This document shows, piece by piece, positions 13,176-18,915 of a stretch of 19,803 bases of DNA. The stretch is from positions 1-19,803 of the forward strand of contig JBLHRE010000017.1 of the NCBI GenBank assembly GCA_047625765.1. Reading direction: 5' to 3'. The translations under genes were made by a program, and so were the position numbers. The DNA is from JBLHRE01 sp047625765. Its GTDB lineage: Bacteria > Bacteroidota > Bacteroidia > Flavobacteriales > JBLHRE01. A model generated the notes under the pieces. That model saw nothing but the letters and a program-made list of their open reading frames with translations, was not told the origin of the DNA and did not search any database. The number at the start of each line of letters is the position of its first letter. Positions within the stretch are counted from its first letter, which is position 1.

Positions 13176-13208
13176 CAAACATACAATAGTTTCTCCGAAG
13201 AAAACAAA
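13176..13208 (-). promoter_or_regulatory. rRNA promoter P3
   Basis: This repeats P2 almost exactly: TTTG (13208-13205), a 21-base spacer containing the same TTCTTCGGAGAA inverted repeat, then TATGTTTG (13183-13176) and CCGACCC. The dyad is ACCC (13172-13169) with GGGT (13161-13158). Confidence 0.68.
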
Positions 13209-13299
13209 CAAAAATTTTATTAATTTTTGACCCCGTATACCAACCTTTTTAGAACGTTTTCGCTTCTCTCTCCTCTACCCCTTTCTCTCTAAGCGGCTG

Positions 13300-13329
13300 C
13301 AAATGTAAGCCCTTTTCCCAACCTCACAA
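13300..13329 (-). promoter_or_regulatory. rRNA promoter P4, distal, unlike P1-P3
   Basis: On the minus strand TTG (13329-13327) is followed after 19 bases by TACATTTG (13307-13300) and then CAGCCGCTTA. It has no repeat-unit flanks. Instead it shares CTTGTG at the -33 region and TTTGCAGCCGCTTA at the start region with the promoter of the tRNA-Ser gene at 18820-18851. Confidence 0.55.
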
Positions 13330-13396
13330 GCACCTATAGCAATTAAATTATATTCTTTTTGAACCTGACCTTAGTATCAGTTACTTAGATGTGAAA

Positions 13397-15157
13397 TTAA
13401 TTTACAAAGTTCCATTGGACAGAAAAAAGCAAGCTTCTATCTGGTCTAACATAGGCACTATTGATGTAATAGTTATATGATGTAATGCCTTGACTTAGGT
13501 GTTCGTATTGAATTTTAAGGAAGGCTGATTTAATCTGTAGCTCTAAAAACACATCCAAGTAAGGATAAAACGGTGTTTTGAAATCTTCTTGAAGATAGAA
13601 ATTATTTAAAGATGGGTTGTAGGATTTCGCATAATATTTTGAGAAACCGCTGAATTGCGCCCCTAACCTAAACGGCAGGGCTCCTTTAAATACATTATCG
13701 CTATATATCAATGTAGATTTCAGCACCACTTCTGGCAACCCTAACAAAGGTTCTGATGCTATATTTGGATGATACACCAGTTGGGTAGCGAAGTTTAGCT
13801 TAGAAATATCCCAATCCCACTTGGCTGTTATTTGCCAGAGCGATTCTGTTTTAGACATCTGCTGAAGATCCGCATCTACATTATAGAATAATCTATTGGT
13901 ATACTTTACTGATTTAAGCCGTATGAATTTAGTCGTTTCTTTTTCTAAACCAATATTCCATGAAGATTGCTGGGGATTAAGCCATGGAGATTTCCATGAA
14001 TTGTGATTATCAACGTACTTATATAAGTAAGGTACATTTCTACTGGTTGTATTGTTTAATCTCATCCGTACTTTAAGCTTCTTATTTATGGGATGCATAA
14101 AATCCAGGTCAACGATATGCCCTTTGACTTTTCCGATATTGAATTGTGATTTTAAAGCGAGCTCTCCTTCTCCGATATTTTTAGTTGCTTGTATAATTCC
14201 TTGAATCCATTCTTGTCTATTAGTATATCCTTGGTATGTGTTCTCTTTTTGCCACTTGACACCTACTTCTAACTCTCCATTCTTATTGTCAATTTTGTAA
14301 TCGATTTGACCTGCTATATTTTCAAATGCATTTGAATCTAAGGTTTTGGATGAGTCGATATTAATGGATTGATAAAAACCTGATAAAGGGTCGTTATCTA
14401 AATAGGTGAAGTAGGTTCTTTTAACACTCAGGGAAGGTGTGACTGTATGGTTAAACTTAGCTGATGAATCGATTGCTCTATATATTATATATGGAGAAGA
14501 CACCTTAACATCTAATAAATGTAGCTTTTGCTCAGCCGCCTGTAAATTAACTGCCATCAACTCTCGATTGGTCACTGAATTTGATTCGAAAATGTCTGGT
14601 GTGGATATCCCTCCATTTACTTGTCTTTTGAGTGTTCCTATACTGGCAGACATTAAAAACTGAAGGTCTAAAGTGTCGTTTAATCTGGCAATAGCAAAGT
14701 TGGCATAATTGGAAGAGACTGTTTCTCGTTGATATTGACCTACTGTATTGTTTCTATCGAACACAATTGATGCCAGCCAATTCTCGTTTATTGGCCTGGC
14801 AACTGTTGCTCGAAACAATGCTCCTTCGTTAAGTGTATTGGAAAAGGCTATTTGAGAAAAGGTCTTGTTACTTTTAATTAAGAATGGTTGCTCTGCAAGA
14901 AAAGTAGCTGCTCCAAAACGAACAGGATCTAACCTAAAGTCTACTTCACTTAGTAATAGGGTCTGTTGTCCGAAATTACCAAGTGTTAATGAACCAAAAT
15001 CCTTACTAAATAAATAATCATTGGCATTATATGCTTCAAATTCTCTTGTTACCGGATTGTACATAGACAGCACTATTGAATCTGTGTCTAAAATAGCCTG
15101 TGCTTTAGAATGGATTTGACTACCTATTAGTATAAGGAGTACAAGGAGTTTTTTCAT
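13397..15157 (-). CDS. putative outer-membrane porin (Porin_10-like)
   Basis: The product has 586 residues with a signal peptide (about 1-20, ending HSKAQA). The early segment with DTDSIVLSMYNPVTREFE and ANDYLFSKDFGSL matches the start of Bacteroidota putative porins of the Porin_10 type. The rest is a long run of amphipathic beta strands, and it ends LLFSVQWNFVN with an aromatic near the C terminus as barrels usually have. It probably forms a large outer-membrane barrel; the substrate is unknown. ATG 15157 was chosen over an upstream TTG two codons earlier. It ends 68 bases before the P4 -33 region, so read-through into the rRNA operon is possible. No convincing promoter or terminator was seen for it. 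Confidence 0.75.
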   Translation of the reverse strand: MKKLLVLLILIGSQIHSKAQAILDTDSIVLSMYNPVTREFEAYNANDYLFSKDFGSLTLGNFGQQTLLLSEVDFRLDPVRFGAATFLAEQPFLIKSNKTFSQIAFSNTLNEGALFRATVARPINENWLASIVFDRNNTVGQYQRETVSSNYANFAIARLNDTLDLQFLMSASIGTLKRQVNGGISTPDIFESNSVTNRELMAVNLQAAEQKLHLLDVKVSSPYIIYRAIDSSAKFNHTVTPSLSVKRTYFTYLDNDPLSGFYQSINIDSSKTLDSNAFENIAGQIDYKIDNKNGELEVGVKWQKENTYQGYTNRQEWIQGIIQATKNIGEGELALKSQFNIGKVKGHIVDLDFMHPINKKLKVRMRLNNTTSRNVPYLYKYVDNHNSWKSPWLNPQQSSWNIGLEKETTKFIRLKSVKYTNRLFYNVDADLQQMSKTESLWQITAKWDWDISKLNFATQLVYHPNIASEPLLGLPEVVLKSTLIYSDNVFKGALPFRLGAQFSGFSKYYAKSYNPSLNNFYLQEDFKTPFYPYLDVFLELQIKSAFLKIQYEHLSQGITSYNYYINSAYVRPDRSLLFSVQWNFVN

Positions 15158-15364
15158 GTTCAATTTTGAGTCCGCAAAATAACAAAATCAATACCTTTGA
15201 TTCTTATACAAATCAAATCATTTATTAAATGCTGAGAATTATCATTCTTTCAGGCTAGGCAATACTAATTATTCGGCTAAATTTTAGCGAAACGGCAAAC
15301 TTATGTTAAGTGATTTTTGGGAATGGTTTGAGGGTAGAGCATACATGGACTACTCCGGTAAGGG
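15158..15364. other. intergenic stretch with no recognised gene
   Basis: Nothing coding could be supported here. There is a short perfect palindrome, GCTAAATTTTAGC, near 15274-15286, and a 29-codon open frame on the plus strand from 15303, opposite the pseudogene remnant, with no promoter or recognised family. The left end should hold the porin promoter, but no good -33/-7 pair was found. Confidence 0.4.
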
Positions 15365-15609
15365 TTATTTTATTAATCCGAAAAGAGATTGACCAAATGT
15401 GTTTGGATTGTAAGAAATATTGACAGACGTTTCTATTAATTATGAGTTATTTACATTATCAGAAACAAGGAGATCAAACACTAAATACTTCTTTCCATTA
15501 ACCAGCCTATATGAAAACTCACCAAATTCAAGTTGAATACTAGTAGCAGCATCTATGTTTACGGAAACTCCTTCAATGCCATCAGTGAAATTTCCGATCT
15601 CTTTTTTTT
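15365..15609 (-). pseudogene. out-of-frame remnant of a secreted-protein C-terminal domain
   Basis: Directly downstream of the poly(A) tract in the adjacent small secreted-protein gene, another frame reads sensibly. It runs KKEIGNFTDGIEG, NIDAATSIQLEFGEFSY, KKYLVFDLLVSDN, then TAA at 15442-15440. After that stop the same frame continues LIETSVNISYNPNTFGQSLFG before a second stop at 15367-15365. The pattern Y-x-V-x-x-x-K-Y-L-x-F-D followed by V-x-I-x-Y-N-x-x-x-F-G is typical of beta domains in long T9SS-secreted proteins of Bacteroidota. It therefore appears to be the decayed continuation of the gene at 15582-16451, separated by a frameshift at the homopolymer and interrupted by a stop. Confidence 0.6.
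15523..15609 (-). repeat. 87-bp near-identical direct repeat, copy 1
   Basis: Bases 15523-15609 match 16533-16619 at 85 of 87 positions; the mismatches are at 15532/16542 and 15582/16592. Both copies end at the same poly(T) run on the plus strand, 8 T here and 9 T in copy 2. In the frame that reads as a domain both differences change an amino acid (D to G, L to V). The copy lies across the 3' end of the secreted-protein gene. Confidence 0.95.
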
Positions 15610-16451
15610 GTTGAATCGGGTATCTGTATTTCTTTCTTTTCCTTCAGTAATTCTTCTAATCTTTTGAGTTTTATTAGGCCTTCTTTTTGCTTTGCAATTC
15701 CAGCCCTTTCAATCTTACGAAGTGCATCAATGCTATCAGATTTTAGTTTCATTTTTTCCCTTGGCGAGAGCGGCACATAACGCTCAATGGCAGGAACATT
15801 AAATTGAACTACAGGCTTAATGTCTATACTACTTAAGTATGAATGCAGTTCATCCAAGCTATTCCACTCTCCGGCATTACCAAAAACACTGTATGTATAA
15901 TAGCTGTTGGGTTGGTGAATTCGAGGGAAATCTACAGTTATTCCATTGCGACTCCTTATGTAATCATAGTGAGCTCTGTTAGGATATCCACTCCATTCAT
16001 TGATATACCACCGCTCTTGTCCGTTGTCTATTTTTTTAACTAAAAAAAAGTGACCAGTTATTCCTGCTTCTGGATTATAATAAGGGCATCCTCCATGACT
16101 GCTATGACAAGGGCCTATTTGAATTCCATTTTTTGAAATAGGGATTGCTCCAGCATTTTTCAAAGTCACATAATCCGGAATCATATAAACTACCTCCGTT
16201 TCATTGGAGATGTCACTTGAATAGCTTCGATGTAGTTTTATGGTTATTATATTTAATAATCTTCCATCAACACTATCTAATTGTGTACTTACTACAGTTG
16301 CCTCTACTGATGCTGGGTGCAGGTTAAAGCAGTCGGTAACCGTCTTAACTACTAAAGAATCATATGGGTTTTTATATCCTTCAGACCAACCCTGACCAAA
16401 CAGAAGAACATTAATGAATAATATTAAAAGAGTTAAAATTATTTTTTTCAT
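15582..16451 (-). CDS. small secreted protein of unrecognised family (copy A)
   Basis: The product has 289 residues and starts at ATG 16451. It has a signal peptide (1-20, ending LLFGQ), a beta-rich domain (about 35-210) with a PCHSSHGGCPYYNP motif (114-127, two cysteines) and GYPNRAHY (155-162), and a lysine-rich helical tail (about 230-275). The N-terminal domain resembles the leader domain of long T9SS cargo proteins, but I cannot name it. The frame ends shortly after a run of eight A residues (15609-15602), giving the charged C terminus KKRDRKFH. A one-base deletion or two-base insertion in that run would instead join it to the conserved-looking extension described at 15365-15609. It may be a truncated but expressed gene, a phase-variable gene or a pseudogene in decay. 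A tandem TTAACCCTTA-type repeat lies just before the start. Confidence 0.6.
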   Translation of the reverse strand: MKKIILTLLILFINVLLFGQGWSEGYKNPYDSLVVKTVTDCFNLHPASVEATVVSTQLDSVDGRLLNIITIKLHRSYSSDISNETEVVYMIPDYVTLKNAGAIPISKNGIQIGPCHSSHGGCPYYNPEAGITGHFFLVKKIDNGQERWYINEWSGYPNRAHYDYIRSRNGITVDFPRIHQPNSYYTYSVFGNAGEWNSLDELHSYLSSIDIKPVVQFNVPAIERYVPLSPREKMKLKSDSIDALRKIERAGIAKQKEGLIKLKRLEELLKEKKEIQIPDSTKKRDRKFH

Positions 16452-16532
16452 AAGGGTTAAATTTAAGGGTTAAAATACAATGATTGTGAAAGTTAACTAT
16501 ATGTAATTTATCAAAAATATAAAATAACTATA

Positions 16533-16619
16533 CAAATTCAACTTGAATACTAGTAGCAGCATCTATGTTTACGGAAACTCCTTCAATGCCACCAGTGAAA
16601 TTTCCGATCTCTTTTTTTT
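16533..16619 (-). repeat. 87-bp near-identical direct repeat, copy 2
   Basis: This is the partner of 15523-15609, exactly 1,010 bases away and in the same orientation, with two mismatches. Similarity falls off sharply on both sides: downstream into unrelated AT-rich sequence, and upstream of the poly(A) run into protein-level similarity only. Confidence 0.95.
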
Positions 16620-17336
16620 TAGTGAATCTCCTTCACTTATTGCTTTGCGTTTTTCCTTCAGGAATCTTAAATATTTTTGTGATTTTCGCTCCGCTTCCTC
16701 TATTCTTTCATGATTATTCCTATTTCTTATTTCATCAATGCTATCAGATTTGATTTTCGCACGTTCATGTGGAAACATCGGAGCATAAAATTCAATATTA
16801 GCAGGTGAATACTCTAAAGCTGGCTTTCCAATTATTTCATCCAAATAATCATGTAATCCTTCAATAGTATCCCATTCAGCAGCAGTAGGAGTTATATTGA
16901 ATTTATATCGTCCATTGCCAGGATAATCTACAATAAAGCCACTATATTTTTTCGTTAATTCATAATGAACCCTGTTCGGATATCCTCTCCATCCTTTGAT
17001 ATACCATTTTGAATTATCACGCTGAAATAGAAAAAAATGACCAACGACACCACTTACTGGATTAATCTTAGGGCAAACACCATGAGAGCCATAACATGGA
17101 TCTGAATCAGCAATTAACCCCTTACTCTCAGCTTCAATTTTATAATCAGGCCTCATATAAACCTCAATATTCTCACTTCCAAAAGTTCCTTTATAGTCTC
17201 TATGTAATTTCAAGGAAATAATATTTACTAATTCTCCATCAACGGTCTCTATTCTTGTATTAGAAACGGTTGCTTCAATAGCGGCTGGATAATCAATAAA
17301 ATAATGACTTACATTTGCGCTGGCCTGAAAAAAAAA
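16569..17336 (-). pseudogene. start-less paralogue of the secreted protein (copy B)
   Basis: This is homologous to copy A along its length. It shares EATVVS-like and VDGxL-N-I-I segments near 17220-17290, PCYGSHGVCPKINP near 17060-17103 and GYPNRVHY near 16960-16983. The frame is open back to a TGA at 17339-17337. There is no ATG, GTG or TTG until a TTG at 17213, which lies inside the conserved domain. The signal peptide and about 35 N-terminal residues are missing, and the region abuts the start of the divergent T9SS-cargo gene. The 3' end carries nine A residues and closes with SEISLVALKEFP, a third reading frame relative to copy A and to the remnant domain. It looks like a 5'-truncated, silent copy. 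Confidence 0.7.
17310..17317 (+). promoter_or_regulatory. -7 box for the T9SS-cargo gene
   Basis: TACATTTG fits the -7 consensus and lies 23 bases before the ATG, followed by CGCTGGCC. No TTTG is found 19-21 bases upstream, so the promoter is only partly convincing. It sits inside the truncated 5' part of copy B, on the opposite strand. Confidence 0.45.
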
Positions 17337-17340
17337 TCAC

Positions 17341-18366
17341 ATGAAATATATTACAATTATTATAGCCGTATTGGCATCAATGGTTCAATATGGTTCTGCA
17401 CAATCAGGTGTAGATACTTCATATTATCCAACTATAGATTTTACACATGGAGTACTAGCGTATCAGCCCCTCATCGATGCAGATACACTTTGGGATTTTA
17501 CTGAGGATGTAAATTTTGATAATTCGAATATTGGATTTAGATCTCCGATTAGTTTTAACTTTTTGAATGTTAACTTGGATTCAATACGATTGAATTATTG
17601 GCGTTCTAAGGTTGCGTTATTCCAATCAGAAGAAGATGAGACACCTGTGTGGGGAGGGTACTTTTACCCATTAAGTTTTACTCGGTATGAAATGACCGAT
17701 GCTTCCGATAGCTCATATATCTTAGCCGACACCATGACTGTTGACGGTGAACTTGCTTATGTTATCGAGTGGCGTAATGTTCGTTTGTGTTATTTAGACT
17801 TTAGCCCAAAAGTATATTTTAACTACCAATTGCAATTATTCTCTAGTAACAAAGTACGTTTTCATTATGGCGTTAATAATTATCAAGGAGGTTATACATA
17901 TAACGACTGTCGTGATTCCTCGGAAAATTATTTTAGTGCATACGGAGGATTAGGCGTTGGAACAACTGATTATAGTCAAAACTATGTAATTGCAGTAAAT
18001 GGATATCCCGATTCTCCACAGTTCTTCACTTCCTCAGGGAACTACGCACTTGCCGGTGTTCCTGATAATGGACAGTATTATGATATCCATGGGTATATTA
18101 AAAAGGAGATTGGCCTTAATGAGTTAACTAAAATGGATTTTTCCGTATACCCAAACCCAGCACAAAGCATTTTACATATTACTTCGGATAATGTGTTTTC
18201 AGGATATATTTCTCTGTTTACAGCACAGGGTATGGAAGTATTAAAAACAAATACCGCTAAAATAGCAACCATTGATGTTTCAGAGATACCTCCAGGTATA
18301 TATTTCTTGCAAATATCTGATAGTCAAGGAAGAAGGTCTGGGGCAAAAAAAATAGTGATACAATAA
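17341..18366 (+). CDS. secreted protein with T9SS type A sorting domain
   Basis: The product has 341 residues. It has a signal peptide (1-20, ending YGSA before Q21), a central beta-sandwich-like region (about 30-255) of unknown function, and a C-terminal sorting domain of about 75 residues. That domain starts at VYPNPAQ (269-275) and closes with the usual PPGIYFLQI (317-325) and a KKIVIQ end (336-341). The tail directs export through the Por/type IX system and attachment to the cell surface. The central region has isolated cysteines (C150, C190) and no recognised catalytic motif. The gene is divergent from the truncated copy B and convergent with the radC remnant. Confidence 0.85.
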   Translation: MKYITIIIAVLASMVQYGSAQSGVDTSYYPTIDFTHGVLAYQPLIDADTLWDFTEDVNFDNSNIGFRSPISFNFLNVNLDSIRLNYWRSKVALFQSEEDETPVWGGYFYPLSFTRYEMTDASDSSYILADTMTVDGELAYVIEWRNVRLCYLDFSPKVYFNYQLQLFSSNKVRFHYGVNNYQGGYTYNDCRDSSENYFSAYGGLGVGTTDYSQNYVIAVNGYPDSPQFFTSSGNYALAGVPDNGQYYDIHGYIKKEIGLNELTKMDFSVYPNPAQSILHITSDNVFSGYISLFTAQGMEVLKTNTAKIATIDVSEIPPGIYFLQISDSQGRRSGAKKIVIQ

Positions 18367-18382
18367 TAAACTTGGAATTTCC

Positions 18383-18638
18383 TTAAACAGACCCCTCATC
18401 AGCCATAGAAAAGTACCCTTCCGAAGTAATGATAATGTGATCCAAGAGCTGAATATCTAAAAGATATCCAGCTTTCTTTATTTTACCTGTAAGCTGTACA
18501 TCTGCCCTTGACGCTGCACGTTTTTCTGAGGGATGATTGTGCGATCTTTAAAAGCACTCAGGATTCAATCCCTTCTGAACTGATCCCTAGCAGAGATACC
18601 TTGACCAAGAAGAACCTAAAGGGCTTCGCTCTCATTGC
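18383..18638 (-). pseudogene. radC remnant (JAB/MPN-domain C-terminal end)
   Basis: From 18541 to the stop at 18385-18383 the minus strand encodes 52 residues that start HNHPSEKRAASRADVQLT and continue with KKAGYLLDIQLLDHIIIT and GYFSMADEG. This is the metal-binding HxHxxxxxxxxD motif and C-terminal end of RadC. Upstream the frame is closed by TAA within four codons. Fragments of the expected preceding sequence can be followed in other frames (KVSLLGISSEGIES near 18600-18561, SAFKDR near 18557-18540), so a short deletion and frameshifts have occurred. The N-terminal two thirds of RadC (normally about 220 residues) are absent; the remnant ends at the inverted repeat at 18639. Confidence 0.72.
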
Positions 18639-18693
18639 TTTTTTTATGTCCAAAAACCAAAATCTTGCTTCGAAATTTTTGGACATAAAAAAA
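18639..18693. repeat. 18-bp perfect inverted repeat with 19-base spacer
   Basis: TTTTTTTATGTCCAAAAA (18639-18656) is the exact reverse complement of 18676-18693. The A run of the right arm overlaps the left arm of the neighbouring 14-bp terminator hairpin, so the two structures are partly mutually exclusive. It marks the edge of the radC remnant. Confidence 0.85.
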
Positions 18694-18720
18694 CCCAACA
18701 GTTTGCACTGTTGGGTTTTT
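18689..18720. terminator. bidirectional rho-independent terminator after tRNA-Ser
   Basis: Bases 18689-18702 pair perfectly with 18707-18720: a 14-bp stem containing AACCCAACAG and CTGTTGGGTT around a TTGC loop. A T run follows the stem on the plus strand and a longer one on the minus strand. It starts five bases past the tRNA-Ser 3' end, so it ends that transcript, and it could also stop plus-strand transcription. Confidence 0.88.
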
Positions 18721-18724
18721 CTTG

Positions 18725-18809
18725 CGGAGAAAGAGGGATTCGAACCCCCGGAGGTATGACCCTCAACAGTTTTCAAGACTGCCGCATTCGACCGCTCTGC
18801 CATTTCTCC
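18725..18809 (-). tRNA. tRNA-Ser (anticodon TGA)
   Basis: An 85-nt class II tRNA has acceptor GGAGAAA paired with TTTCTCC, anticodon loop CTTGAAA with TGA, a long variable arm (TGTTGAGGGTCATACCTCC region) and T arm GGGTTCGAATCCC, with discriminator G. No CCA is encoded. It is a single-gene transcription unit with its own promoter and terminator. Confidence 0.96.
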
Positions 18810-18819
18810 TAAGCGGCTG

Positions 18820-18851
18820 CAAATATATGCTTTTTTAGTTTTTTCACACAA
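18820..18851 (-). promoter_or_regulatory. tRNA-Ser promoter
   Basis: On the minus strand TTG (18851-18849) is followed after 21 bases by TATATTTG (18827-18820). Next comes CAGCCGCTTA, which reaches to the first base of the tRNA at 18809. The start-region core TTTGCAGCCGCTTA is identical to that of rRNA promoter P4. Confidence 0.7.
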
Positions 18852-18915
18852 GCTTAAAAGATATTTTTGTTGCTTTATTTTGTACCTTTATTCATTAAAT
18901 AGGAACACCTCTACA

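Larger units (their letters stand above)
12921..13249 (-). repeat. three tandem rRNA promoter/leader units
   Basis: Three head-to-tail units occupy 12921-13038 (118 bp), 13039-13143 (105 bp) and 13144-13249 (106 bp). On the minus strand each unit contains, in order, ACGGGGTCAAAAAT, an AT-rich UP-like stretch, GTTTGTTT with the -33 box, a -7 box, a GC-rich discriminator within a small dyad, and an AGTTCTT boxA-like end. The two distal units are nearly identical; the one nearest 16S is more diverged and carries the best boxA. The unit structure implies duplication of a whole promoter-plus-leader module. Confidence 0.88.

Noticed and set aside
12921..13249. Regularly spaced tandem repeats that might suggest a CRISPR array
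   Set aside because: There are only three units of about 105-118 bp with no unique spacers; each contains a promoter and leader module of the rRNA operon.
13340..13396. Weak hairpin (TCAG/CTGA around TACTAAGG) after the porin gene, as a possible terminator
   Set aside because: The stem is only four to five pairs with a bulge and the following T run is poor, so it is not supported as a terminator.
15303..15392. 29-codon plus-strand frame beginning MLSDFWEWFEG
   Set aside because: It overlaps, in antisense, the better-supported remnant of a secreted-protein domain, and it has no promoter and no recognised family.
16445..16475. Tandem AAGGGTTAA motif before the copy A start
   Set aside because: Only two short copies occur; this is too little to call an operator or an iteron, so it is just mentioned with the gene.
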